DNA of 38,149 nt from Ruminococcus sp. (GTDB lineage Bacteria > Bacillota > Clostridia > Oscillospirales > Acutalibacteraceae), in the NCBI GenBank assembly GCA_017404145.1, contig JAFRCW010000033.1, positions 1-38,149 of the forward strand, read 5' to 3'. How positions within the stretch are numbered: position 1 is the stretch's first letter; every line of letters starts with the position of its first letter. This document shows positions 7,200 to 15,178 of the stretch, piece after piece. A program made the translations under genes and the position numbers. A model generated the notes under the pieces. It did not search any database. It had not been told where the DNA came from and worked only from the letters and a program-made list of their open reading frames with translations.

Positions 7200-8795
7200 A
7201 TGCTTGATAATCAAAAATCTTTGTTGACCATACCGCTGACGGGGCGTGTGGATTCCAATAACGCAGGACAGGTGGAGCAGCAGCTTTTGGCGGCGCTGAA
7301 GAATCACGCCGGCTCTCCGGTTGTGATTTACGCCGCAGAGCTGAAGTATATCTCCAGCGCGGGACTCAGGATCCTGCTTCGTATAAAAAAGAATCATCCC
7401 GACCTGACGGTTACGGATGTAAATCCCGAAGTGTATGAGATCTTTGAGATGACCGGCTTTACGGAGATTATGAAGATCGAAAAAGCGTATCGCAGAGTTT
7501 CCGTAGATGGCTGTGAGGTGATTGGCGAGGGTGCGAACGGAAAGGTTTACCGTATCGACCGAGATATGGTTGTCAAGACCTACAAGAACACCGACGCGCT
7601 TGCGGAGATCCAGCACGAACGGGAAGTAGCCCGCACCGCGCTGGTGCTCGGAATCCCTACCGCAATTTCTTACGACGTTGTCAAGGTGGGGGACGGCTAC
7701 GGCTCTGTGTTTGAACTGCTGGACGCTTCTTCGTTCGCAAAAATCATCGCCGAGCAGCCTCAGCGTTTTGACTGGTGTGTCGCGGAATATGTAAAAATGC
7801 TCAGGCATATTCACGAGACAGTCGTACCCGAGGGAAAGCTTCCTTCCATAATGACCACCGTGCGTCAATGGTTAGACGGAGCGGTCTCGCTTTTGCCGCA
7901 GTCTTACGGAGAAAAGCTCAAAGAGCTGATTGATGCGCTCCCCGAGCGGGATACGATGATTCACGGCGATTATCATACCAAGAATATCGTATTGGCGGAC
8001 AACGAAGTGCTGCTGATCGATATGGATACCTTATCGGTAGGCCATCCTATTTTTGAGTTTGCTCAAATGTATAATTCTTATATCGGATTCGGAGAATACG
8101 ATCCCGAAATCATAGCTCGGTTCCAAGGCTATCCCTCGGACGTCGCAAATAAATTCTGGCGCCGTTCATTAGGAGCGTATCTGGAAACTGATGATGAAAA
8201 GAAGATTGACGAGGCTGAAGAAAAGATACGATGCGTCGCATATACCCGTCTGATCGACTGGGGAAGACGACATTTTACATCCGACAGCAAGAAAAGAGAA
8301 ACCGTTTTGCCGTTATGGGTCAGCGAGCTTGTCGCGCTGCTGGATAAGGTGGATTCTCTGGAATTTCTGTCAGAACCCGAGACAGCCTATCAGGAGCTGG
8401 TGATCGACGCCGATCCTAAGAACTTGTTACAAGTGCAGGATTTTATAGAACAGCAGCTTGCAAGGAACGGCTGCCATCCAAAGACGCTGATGCATATCGG
8501 AGTAGCGGTGGAAGAGGTTTTTTCCAACATTGCTCAGTATGCTTATCTGTCTGAAAAAGGGACAACAACGGTGCGTGTAGAAGTAACGCACGACCCCGTT
8601 TCCGTAGTGATCACCTTTATGGATCACGGCGTACCGTATGATCCGCTGATCAAAAAAGATCCCAATGTAACGCTGTCCGCGGATGATCGCAATGTCGGCG
8701 GCTTAGGTATCTTCCTTACTAAAAAGACGATGGATGATATTGTATATGAATATAAAGACGGTCAGAATATTCTGACTTTGAAAAAGACTCTGTAA
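7200..8795 (+). CDS. STAS - APH-like kinase - HATPase fusion protein
   Basis: A 531-aa soluble protein with three recognisable parts. Residues 1-100 are a STAS domain like SpoIIAA/RsbV; S53 in YISSAGLRI aligns with the phosphorylated serine of those antagonists. Residues about 105-390 are an aminoglycoside-phosphotransferase-like small-molecule kinase: glycine-rich GEGANGKVY, a VVKTY lysine, catalytic H255-G-D257 with N262, and metal-binding D274-M-D276. Residues about 400-531 are an RsbW/SpoIIAB-type ATPase with N box EEVFSN (N443), HGVPYDP and GGLGIF (500-505). Start ATG 7200 has AAAGGAG nine bases upstream. It likely takes part in partner-switching regulation, but the kinase substrate and any sigma target are unknown. 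It is probably cotranscribed with the PHP gene 38 bp downstream. Confidence 0.85.
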   Translation: MLDNQKSLLTIPLTGRVDSNNAGQVEQQLLAALKNHAGSPVVIYAAELKYISSAGLRILLRIKKNHPDLTVTDVNPEVYEIFEMTGFTEIMKIEKAYRRVSVDGCEVIGEGANGKVYRIDRDMVVKTYKNTDALAEIQHEREVARTALVLGIPTAISYDVVKVGDGYGSVFELLDASSFAKIIAEQPQRFDWCVAEYVKMLRHIHETVVPEGKLPSIMTTVRQWLDGAVSLLPQSYGEKLKELIDALPERDTMIHGDYHTKNIVLADNEVLLIDMDTLSVGHPIFEFAQMYNSYIGFGEYDPEIIARFQGYPSDVANKFWRRSLGAYLETDDEKKIDEAEEKIRCVAYTRLIDWGRRHFTSDSKKRETVLPLWVSELVALLDKVDSLEFLSEPETAYQELVIDADPKNLLQVQDFIEQQLARNGCHPKTLMHIGVAVEEVFSNIAQYAYLSEKGTTTVRVEVTHDPVSVVITFMDHGVPYDPLIKKDPNVTLSADDRNVGGLGIFLTKKTMDDIVYEYKDGQNILTLKKTL

Positions 8796-8833
8796 GGAAC
8801 AAAACGATAGTGGAACAGGAGCGTGAAGAAAGG

Positions 8834-9691
8834 ATGAATATTCCGAAGATCGATCTGCATATGCATACCAATGTCTCGGACGGTACCGATACGCCGCTTG
8901 AGATCATCGAGTGTGTCAAAAACGCGGGTATATCCTTCTTTTCCGTGACAGATCACGATGCGATCAAAGGCTGCGCTGTGATACAAAATGCTTTGAAGGA
9001 CAGCGATCTCAGCTTTATCTGCGGGACGGAGCTTTCCTGCAGAGACGAGGAAGGAAAGTATCATATACTCGGCTATCACTATGATCCTTCATCCGATTCT
9101 ATCAACGGTTTGATTCAAAAAGGACACTCTCTGCGGATGAAAAAAGTCAATGCTCGATTGGACTTTATCAAGACAGAGTTCGGCTTTACTTTTCCGAAGG
9201 AAGAGATCGACAATCTGCTGTCACAGGATAACCCCGGCAAGCCGCATATCGGCAACCTGATGGTGAAGTACGGATACGCCGAAACAAAGGAGATCGCGAT
9301 ACAGCAGTATATTGATCAGCTTCATCTCAAAGGAGGTTATATCCGACCCGAAGAAGCGATAGAGGCGATCCTCGGCGGCGGCGGAATCCCTGTGCTGGCA
9401 CATCCCTGCTACGGCGACGGCGGCCAGCTGATTTTGGGAGAAGAGATGGAACACAGAGTGCGCAGACTGATGAGCTTCGGACTTAAAGGAATGGAGGCGT
9501 TCTATTCCGGCTTTACCCGTAAACTGCGTAATGAAATGCTGTATCTTGCGAAGAAATATGATCTGTATATCACGGCAGGCAGCGACTATCACGGCGCCAA
9601 TAAGCTCGTGAAACTAGGCGACACCGGTCTGAGCGGCGCCTATGAACTTCCCGACGGCTTACTGCGGTTTATCGAAGATACCCGGGAATAA
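8834..9691 (+). CDS. PHP-domain phosphoesterase (YciV/TrpH-like)
   Basis: Metal-dependent phosphoesterase of the polymerase-and-histidinol-phosphatase fold, 285 aa. It has DLHMHTNVSDGT near the N-terminus, TDHDAIKG, GTELSC, a central helical insert, VLAHPCYG and the late GSDYHG motif, as expected for the YciV/RNase AM (3',5'-nucleoside bisphosphate phosphatase) group. The precise substrate is not decided by sequence. I place the start at ATG 8834 because the family usually starts just before IDLHMHT and AGGAG is at 8817-8821; an in-frame GTG at 8810 with AAGGAA upstream is the alternative (293 aa). An intrinsic terminator follows. Confidence 0.88.
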   Translation: MNIPKIDLHMHTNVSDGTDTPLEIIECVKNAGISFFSVTDHDAIKGCAVIQNALKDSDLSFICGTELSCRDEEGKYHILGYHYDPSSDSINGLIQKGHSLRMKKVNARLDFIKTEFGFTFPKEEIDNLLSQDNPGKPHIGNLMVKYGYAETKEIAIQQYIDQLHLKGGYIRPEEAIEAILGGGGIPVLAHPCYGDGGQLILGEEMEHRVRRLMSFGLKGMEAFYSGFTRKLRNEMLYLAKKYDLYITAGSDYHGANKLVKLGDTGLSGAYELPDGLLRFIEDTRE

Positions 9692-9705
9692 AAAACAATT
9701 GATTT

Positions 9706-9743
9706 AACTGCTTCTGATGTCTTAACATCCGAAGCAGTTTTTT
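9706..9743 (+). terminator. Intrinsic terminator after PHP gene
   Basis: A stem of 15 bp with one mismatch (9706-9720 with 9725-9739, core ACTGCTTC/GAAGCAGT) is followed by a T-run. Confidence 0.88.
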
Positions 9744-9792
9744 GTATTGGTCTTTTATGTCAAAACTGTAACTCTATTTTTCTTTTATGATA

Positions 9793-9822
9793 TTGCTTTA
9801 GCAATTGCGTTTGTGGTATAAT
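9793..9822 (+). promoter_or_regulatory. Promoter for PASTA pseudokinase gene
   Basis: TTGCTT at 9793-9798 and a perfect TATAAT at 9817-9822 are separated by 18 bp. A small inverted repeat, ATTGC-TTTA-GCAAT (9792-9805), overlaps the -35 region. Another, AATAA-TGAG-TTATT (9830-9843), lies at the presumed 5' end of the mRNA, before the AGGGGG site at 9853-9858. Confidence 0.62.
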
Positions 9823-9865
9823 ACTATGCAATAATGAGTTATTATGCGACTTAGGGGGAAGTAAT

Positions 9866-11494
9866 ATGCCTTTATGTATGGGTTGCTTAAACGAAATATC
9901 CCGCGCGGATGCGGTTTGCAGGGTTTGCGGATTTGATAATTCCAAAAGCCAGCAGTCGCCGTTTCTGCCTTACGGCACACTCTTGAACGGTAAATACGTC
10001 GTCGCGAAGAATCTGGACACCAACGGCGAATCCACCCGTTATCTCGGCTATAACAACGACAACGGCAAGGTCGTTACTATCAGAGAGTTTCTGCCGATCG
10101 GTTTGTTTGACAGGGGAGAAGGCGAGCGCAAGCTCTTTGTCTCTCCGAACGACAGATTGAAGTTTGCCAAAGCGATGTCTGATTTTCAGAATTACTTTGA
10201 CGCTGTTTCCGCTGTTTCCGACACATCCGCGATGACGCAGATTCTCGATACCTTTACGGAAAATAACACCGCTTATGTGATAGAAGAAAGTAACGATCTG
10301 ATTCCTTTCTCTCAGTATCTCGAGAAAAACGGCGGTCATCTGGAATGGGACGCTGCGCGTCCGATGTTTATGCCGTTGGTGACGCTGCTCGAAAATCTGC
10401 ATAAGAACGGAGTCGGTCATTACGCTGTTTCTCCTTCTAACCTGTTTGTTTCCGATGACGGAAAGCTGAAGCTCTCCGGCTTCTCTTCCGAGAACGAAAG
10501 AAAACGCGGCACCATGCTCAAAAGCCAGCTTTTCTCCGGCTGTGCCGCTCCCGAACAGTACAGAAACGACGAGCCTCTGGATATTGCTGCCGATATCTAC
10601 GGCTTTACGGCGTCTTTATTCTATGCTTTGACCGGAAACCTTCCCGCAAACGCCAAAGATCGCGAGAAGGACGCCCGTCTGCTCATCAGCACCAACACCG
10701 TCAAGAGACTTCCTCCGCATGTGGTGTCGGCTCTCGCTAACGGCTTACAGATGAAAAAAGATGACCGCATCTCCGATTTTGACGAGCTGAGAGCTCAGCT
10801 GTCGGTTGCTTCTACCGTGCAGGCGATCCAGGATGAGATTTCCCGCACTGCTTCGATGACGCCGGTTCAGCGCAAAGAGGAGAAGAAGTCTACCGTCAGC
10901 GCCGGAGCCGTCGGCGTTGTCGCTACCATTGTTGCGCTGTTGATTTTCGGCGCCGCCGGCTTATGGTGGCTGGGGCAGAATCCTCTGGTCGGCGTGTTCG
11001 CCAAAAGCGCGACTACGGCTCCGACCCAGGCGCCTACCGCTTCTCCCGACTGGACGGGTCCGGTGGTTCCCGATTATGTCGGCAAGAGTTATGAGGAAGT
11101 TGTCGCCGCGGTTGAGGCTGACAGCAACCTTTCTTTGAAGATTGCCGCCGACGGAGAATACAGCGATACCGTAGCGGAGGGAAATGTGATTTCTCAGCAG
11201 CCTGCTCCCGGCGAGGCGATGACCTCCGGATCCTCTGTGATTTATATTGTATTGAGCAAAGGACCTCAGCTCAAGATCCTCCCCGAAGTCAAGGATAAGT
11301 CCGTATCCGCCGCGGCTGAAAAGCTGACCGATCTCGGCTTTGTGGTGGTACAGGAGGTTGAGTATGATTCAGAGGTTGCAGAAGGCAAGGTTATCGACTA
11401 CAAGGATCATTCTGCCGGAGATAAGATCGAATCGGGCTCTGAGATAGTCCTGCGTGTTTCCCTCGGCAATTATCCTCAGGAAGAGGTATACTGA
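9866..11494 (+). CDS. Zinc-ribbon PASTA-domain pseudokinase
   Basis: A 542-aa single-pass membrane protein. It opens with a four-cysteine zinc ribbon (C4, C7, C18, C21). Residues about 35-310 have the layout of a Hanks-type kinase, but key residues are gone: no glycine loop (KNLDTNGES), the VAIK lysine is R73, HRD-K-N is H185-YAVSPS-N192, and DFG is S204-G-F. An APEQY motif and a DIYGF motif remain. A juxtamembrane linker, one membrane helix (about 347-370), a Thr/Pro linker and two PASTA repeats (about 395-462 and 463-536) follow. It is therefore probably a non-catalytic cell-wall-sensing or scaffold protein. It has its own promoter and terminator. Confidence 0.87.
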   Translation: MPLCMGCLNEISRADAVCRVCGFDNSKSQQSPFLPYGTLLNGKYVVAKNLDTNGESTRYLGYNNDNGKVVTIREFLPIGLFDRGEGERKLFVSPNDRLKFAKAMSDFQNYFDAVSAVSDTSAMTQILDTFTENNTAYVIEESNDLIPFSQYLEKNGGHLEWDAARPMFMPLVTLLENLHKNGVGHYAVSPSNLFVSDDGKLKLSGFSSENERKRGTMLKSQLFSGCAAPEQYRNDEPLDIAADIYGFTASLFYALTGNLPANAKDREKDARLLISTNTVKRLPPHVVSALANGLQMKKDDRISDFDELRAQLSVASTVQAIQDEISRTASMTPVQRKEEKKSTVSAGAVGVVATIVALLIFGAAGLWWLGQNPLVGVFAKSATTAPTQAPTASPDWTGPVVPDYVGKSYEEVVAAVEADSNLSLKIAADGEYSDTVAEGNVISQQPAPGEAMTSGSSVIYIVLSKGPQLKILPEVKDKSVSAAAEKLTDLGFVVVQEVEYDSEVAEGKVIDYKDHSAGDKIESGSEIVLRVSLGNYPQEEVY

Positions 11495-11514
11495 TAACAA
11501 GTTTGATAAAAAAT

Positions 11515-11537
11515 ACAGGTGGGAGTTTCCCACCTGT
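11515..11537. terminator. Bidirectional terminator between convergent genes
   Basis: Perfect 10-bp stem ACAGGTGGGA/TCCCACCTGT with a 3-nt loop. The U-tract is better in the minus direction (ATTTTTTATC), so it serves the XRE gene most clearly, and on the plus strand the pseudokinase gene. Confidence 0.85.
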
Positions 11538-11541
11538 AATT

Positions 11542-12192
11542 TCATTTGATCTTATTGATGATGGTTTCCGCATGCGTGATCACATTCAGCGCCGAGGCGG
11601 CGTCCTCGGGAAAATCATCCAGAAATCTTTCGGTCGATACTGATTTCGGCATTGTTTCGATTTCAGATGAAGCGATCGCTGCGCACTGCGCTTCGATATC
11701 GGAAAACAGCTTGATGATCGCAGACGCCGTATATCCTTGATAGTGCGCGCCGTCAACGGAGAAAAGCATCTCTTCTCCGACACTCTCAGGGTATATCGCT
11801 CTGAGGATCCTGTACTGCGTCAGCATCAAAAGCTCCGAGACGTTTCTGGTCAGCTTTCTGCGTCCGATTTTGCCCAGCGTTCGATAGATGACGTTCAGCG
11901 TATTCATTTGCAGACGTCCGCCGGGAGTGACGCCGGATGGTTTGAGCGCCGACGCTTTTGAGGCGTCCTCTTCACTGATGTTTCTGTCATAGTTTCTGCC
12001 GAGCAGAAAATCGGCGGAAACGTCATAGTAGTCGGCGATTTTACAGACAAAATCCAGAGAACATTCCCGGATCCCTTTCTCATAGTGAGAGAGCAGCGCC
12101 TGAGAGATACCAAGCTCCTGTGCCGCCTGTTTTTGGCTGAGATTCTTTTCCTTTCTCAGCAGGGTGATGTTTCTCGAAAAACTTTTGTTCAT
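11542..12192 (-). CDS. XRE-family transcriptional regulator
   Basis: A 216-aa DNA-binding protein. Residues about 5-60 form a Cro/C1-type helix-turn-helix (LSQKQAAQELGISQALLSHYE), followed by a long helical C-terminal region of unknown role, with no peptidase or cupin motif. The start is set at the ATG after AAAGGAG-CTGATCAT; an in-frame ATG seven codons upstream lies before that ribosome binding site. It is divergent from the histidine phosphatase gene at 12258, and a palindrome lies over its presumed -35 region, so it may repress itself and perhaps its neighbour. The stop is just before the shared terminator. Confidence 0.85.
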   Translation of the reverse strand: MNKSFSRNITLLRKEKNLSQKQAAQELGISQALLSHYEKGIRECSLDFVCKIADYYDVSADFLLGRNYDRNISEEDASKASALKPSGVTPGGRLQMNTLNVIYRTLGKIGRRKLTRNVSELLMLTQYRILRAIYPESVGEEMLFSVDGAHYQGYTASAIIKLFSDIEAQCAAIASSEIETMPKSVSTERFLDDFPEDAASALNVITHAETIINKIK

Positions 12193-12205
12193 ATGATCAG
12201 CTCCT

Positions 12206-12242
12206 TTATACAACCAGTATATACCATATTCTACAATTTGTA
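12206..12242 (-). promoter_or_regulatory. XRE gene promoter with overlapping palindrome
   Basis: On the minus strand TTACAA, a 16-bp spacer and TATACT precede the XRE gene. The palindrome TACAA-T-TTGTA (12232-12242) covers the -35 box and is a candidate operator. Confidence 0.5.
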
Positions 12243-12257
12243 AAGAACGGTGATTTT

Positions 12258-12884
12258 ATGAAATCCTATTATATTCATTTTATCCGTCACGGCGAGATCA
12301 GTCCCACTCTTTCGGGCAAGTATATCGGCACGACGGATATTCCGCTGTCCGAAGAGGGAAAGACCAAGCTCCGTCGGCTGGATTATGAGATGAAATATCC
12401 TTATGCCGCCGCGGTGTTCACTTCTCCTTTGAAGCGCTGTACCCAGACGGCGAAGATCATTTATCCCGAAAAAGAAGCGATCATCATAGACGGACTGACC
12501 GAATGTCACTTCGGCGAATGGGAGAACAAGTCCGCCGATGAAATGCTCGGCGATCCCGAATTTCAAAAGTGGCTCGCGGGCGACACTTCCGTCAAGCCTC
12601 CCAGAGGAGAGTCGAACGCCGACTTCGTCCGCAGGATCTGCCTGACCTTTGAGCAGATCGTAAACGGTTTGATCAAGTCAGGCGTTACCGATTCGGCGAT
12701 CATCACGCACGGCGGTGTGATGACGACGCTGCTGTCGGTCTATGGACTGCCCTCCGCAAAGCCTTTTGACTGGGCTTGTGATAACGGTTTCGGCTATTCT
12801 TTGCGGATCACTCCGATGCTGTGGCAGCGTGATAAGGTCGCGGAGGTGTTCCGAAGAATACCCGAAGCGAAGGAAGAGGATTAA
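12258..12884 (+). CDS. Histidine phosphatase family protein (PGM-like)
   Basis: A cytoplasmic phosphatase of 208 aa in the phosphoglycerate-mutase/CobC/GpmB superfamily. The catalytic F-I-R10-H11-G motif is at the N-terminus, SPLKRCTQTA carries the phosphate-binding arginine, E82 in ECHFGEWE is the acid, and H151 in THGG is the second histidine. The substrate cannot be named from sequence; alpha-ribazole phosphate phosphatase (CobC) is one possibility, but no cobalamin genes are nearby. The ribosome binding site is weak (GGTGA). It is divergent from the XRE regulator with a 65-bp gap. Confidence 0.88.
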   Translation: MKSYYIHFIRHGEISPTLSGKYIGTTDIPLSEEGKTKLRRLDYEMKYPYAAAVFTSPLKRCTQTAKIIYPEKEAIIIDGLTECHFGEWENKSADEMLGDPEFQKWLAGDTSVKPPRGESNADFVRRICLTFEQIVNGLIKSGVTDSAIITHGGVMTTLLSVYGLPSAKPFDWACDNGFGYSLRITPMLWQRDKVAEVFRRIPEAKEED

Positions 12885-12962
12885 ACGAAAGTTCATATCT
12901 TCCATTTTGCAATTGTTTCTCTGAAAAACTTCAAAAATCTTTCGATTTCTTTTCTTTCTTAT

Positions 12963-12990
12963 TGAAAAATGCAGGATGATGTGATAAAAT
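12963..12990 (+). promoter_or_regulatory. Candidate promoter for RpiR-type regulator operon
   Basis: TTGAAA (12963-12968), a 16-bp spacer and TAAAAT (12985-12990) lie 32 bp before the start codon. The preceding stretch from 12885 is T-rich without a gene. Confidence 0.55.
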
Positions 12991-13022
12991 GAAAGAAGTT
13001 TTGAGATTTCGAGGTATATGAA

Positions 13023-13910
13023 ATGGATTCCAATTTATTGGTGAGAATCGATTTATCCAGAAAGAGCTTTTCCAAAGGACAGAGAAAGATCGCGTCTTTT
13101 ATCGAAGAGCATTATGACACTGCGGCGTTTATGACCGCGGCAAAGCTCGGCGAGGTCGTCGGCGTGTCTGAAAGCACTGTCGTACGTTTTGCTGCAACAC
13201 TCGGCTATGACGGCTATCCCTATCTTCAGAAGGCGATGCAGGAGATGATCAGGGACAAGCTGACCTCGATCCAGCGTATCGAAGTTACCACCGGACGTAT
13301 TGCAGGCGGCGACGTTGTGGAAAATGTGCTGAATCAGGATATCGATAAAATCAAGCGTACGATCGAAGAGGTCTCCCGCGAGGATTTCAGCAAAGCTGTC
13401 GATGCGATCATCAACGCGCGCAATATCTATATCTTCGGCGTGAAGTCCGCGTCTCATATTGCGAGCTTTTTCGGTTATTATCTTGACCTGATTTTCGGTA
13501 ATGTCAAGATGCTGAATTCCACTTCAAAAACCACTACGTATGAGAAGCTGTTCCGTATCTCTGAGCAGGATGTGATGATCGGTATCAGCTTCCCGCGTTA
13601 TTCCACGATGGCGGTGGATGCGATGAGCTTTGCCCGCGACAGGGGAGCGGATGTTATCGCGATCACCGACTCGATGATTTCTCCGCTGGTCGCTTCGGCA
13701 AATTCCGTGCTGCTGGCTCGTTCGGATATCGCCTCTGTCGTCGATACCCTTGTCGCTCCCTTGAGCCTGATCAACGCCCTGTTGGTTGCGATCGTCATCA
13801 AACGCAAGGATGAAATCATCCGTACCTTCTCCGATCTGGAACAGGTTTGGCAAGAACAGAATCTCTACACCGTAGAGCCGAAGAGCGAGAACAGGGATGA
13901 GAGCGCGTAA
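13023..13910 (+). CDS. MurR/RpiR-family transcriptional regulator
   Basis: A 295-aa regulator with an N-terminal HTH_6 domain (about 1-78; LGEVVGVSESTVVRFAATLG) and a C-terminal SIS sugar-phosphate-binding domain (about 125-260; IYIFGVKSASHIA, ISFPRYSTMAVDAM). Members usually sense phosphorylated sugars or amino sugars. No sugar-catabolic genes are next to it; it overlaps by 14 bp the flavoprotein gene and heads a run leading to cmk, plsC and ispH-rpsA. The effector is unknown. GAGGT at 13010-13014 is the ribosome binding site. Confidence 0.92.
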   Translation: MDSNLLVRIDLSRKSFSKGQRKIASFIEEHYDTAAFMTAAKLGEVVGVSESTVVRFAATLGYDGYPYLQKAMQEMIRDKLTSIQRIEVTTGRIAGGDVVENVLNQDIDKIKRTIEEVSREDFSKAVDAIINARNIYIFGVKSASHIASFFGYYLDLIFGNVKMLNSTSKTTTYEKLFRISEQDVMIGISFPRYSTMAVDAMSFARDRGADVIAITDSMISPLVASANSVLLARSDIASVVDTLVAPLSLINALLVAIVIKRKDEIIRTFSDLEQVWQEQNLYTVEPKSENRDESA

Positions 13911-15138
13911 GGTAATTGTCATCGGCGCAGGTCCTGCGGGGATGATGGCGGCGGGCGCTGCGGCTGAGAACGGCGCTGACGTAATTTTGATCGAAAAGAA
14001 TTCGAAGGTTGGCAGAAAATTGCGGATCACCGGCAAAGGCCGCTGTAATATCACCAATTACTGTGATAACGACGAATTTATCCGTCATCTGACGTCGAAT
14101 TCCCGCTTTATGTACAGCGCGATCAACCGCTTTTCCTGTTATGATACGGTTGCTTTTTTCAACGATTTGGGACTGGAAACAAAGGTGGAACGCGGCAGCC
14201 GTGTGTTTCCCGCATCTGATAAAGCGTCGGATGTTGTGGATGCTTTCTGCCGTTATATCACTTCCGCCGGTGTGAAAATCAAAACCGCGGAGGTCAAGTC
14301 GCTGATCATCGAAGATGGCTCTATCAAAGGGGTTCGTCTTGCGGATGAAGAACTCCTCGCTGACTGTGTGATCATCGCCTGCGGCGGGCTGTCTTACCCC
14401 GGCACCGGCTCCACCGGAGACGGTTATACTTTTGCCAAAGCCGCGGGACACACGATCACCCCGATCCTGCCTTCTCTGGTACCGCTGGTATGCGACGATC
14501 CCGCGTGCGGAGAGTTGCAGGGATTAGCGCTGAAAAATATTCGTATTTCCGTAACAGACAATTATTCTAAAAAAGAAATATATACCGATTTCGGAGAAAT
14601 GCTGTTCACGCATTTCGGTGTTTCGGGTCCGGTGATCTTATCCGCCGGCGCCCATATGAGGAATATGAGCGTCGAAAGATATACCGTCAGTATTGATTTG
14701 AAGCCCGCCTTGGACGAAGAAACGCTTGATAAGCGGATCCTGAGGGATTTTTCAAAGTTCTCTAACAAGGATCTTTCCAACTCTCTGTATGAGCTGCTGC
14801 CGAAAAGTCTGATTCCCGTGATACTGCGCAGAGCGGATATCGACGGACATACCAAGTGCAACGCAGTGACGGCAGTACAGCGTAATCGGCTTTTGAAAGC
14901 AATCAAGCGTTTTGATCTTTTGATACACGGTTTTCGTCCGATCGACGAGGCGATCGTCACCTGCGGCGGCGTGGATGTAAAAGAGGTCAACCCCAAAACG
15001 ATGGAGAGCAAGCTGATGAAAGGCTTGTATTTTGCCGGAGAGGTTTTGGACCTCGATGCCTATACCGGCGGCTTTAATCTCCAGATCGCCTATTCCACCG
15101 GCAGACTGGCGGGAGAGAGCGCCGCAAAGATGGATTAA
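13897..15138 (+). CDS. NAD(P)/FAD-dependent oxidoreductase, HI0933/YhiN family
   Basis: A 413-aa flavoprotein. The N-terminal dinucleotide-binding motif is VIGAGPAGMMAAG (8-20), followed by the family-typical GRKLRITGKGRCNITN, then GGLSYPGTGSTGDGY and a C-terminal GEVLDLDAYTGGFNLQ that closes the FAD site. The biochemical role of this family is not established. It overlaps the RpiR-type gene by 14 bp and lies 40 bp before cmk. In many clostridia I recall the same order, flavoprotein-cmk-plsC-ispH. Confidence 0.92.
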   Translation: MRARKVIVIGAGPAGMMAAGAAAENGADVILIEKNSKVGRKLRITGKGRCNITNYCDNDEFIRHLTSNSRFMYSAINRFSCYDTVAFFNDLGLETKVERGSRVFPASDKASDVVDAFCRYITSAGVKIKTAEVKSLIIEDGSIKGVRLADEELLADCVIIACGGLSYPGTGSTGDGYTFAKAAGHTITPILPSLVPLVCDDPACGELQGLALKNIRISVTDNYSKKEIYTDFGEMLFTHFGVSGPVILSAGAHMRNMSVERYTVSIDLKPALDEETLDKRILRDFSKFSNKDLSNSLYELLPKSLIPVILRRADIDGHTKCNAVTAVQRNRLLKAIKRFDLLIHGFRPIDEAIVTCGGVDVKEVNPKTMESKLMKGLYFAGEVLDLDAYTGGFNLQIAYSTGRLAGESAAKMD

Positions 15139-15143
15139 CAATT

Positions 15144-15160
15144 ACTGTGCACTCTGCACT
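15144..15160. repeat. Short heptamer array, ACTCTGC-type
   Basis: ACTGTGC, ACTCTGC and a partial ACT lie between the flavoprotein stop and the cmk ribosome binding site. The unit is a rotation of that at 1-56. Confidence 0.5.
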
Positions 15161-15178
15161 AAAAAGGAGTCATACTAT

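Noticed and set aside
7182..7868. Minus-strand open frame (228 aa) opposite the STAS/kinase gene
   Set aside because: Shadow of the coding strand; no domain seen.
7560..8370. Aminoglycoside resistance kinase
   Set aside because: The APH-like fold is shared by many small-molecule kinases, and here it is embedded between STAS and ATPase domains, so resistance is not supported.
9792..9843. Riboswitch before the pseudokinase gene
   Set aside because: Two small inverted repeats only; no conserved riboswitch core was recognised and the leader is too short.
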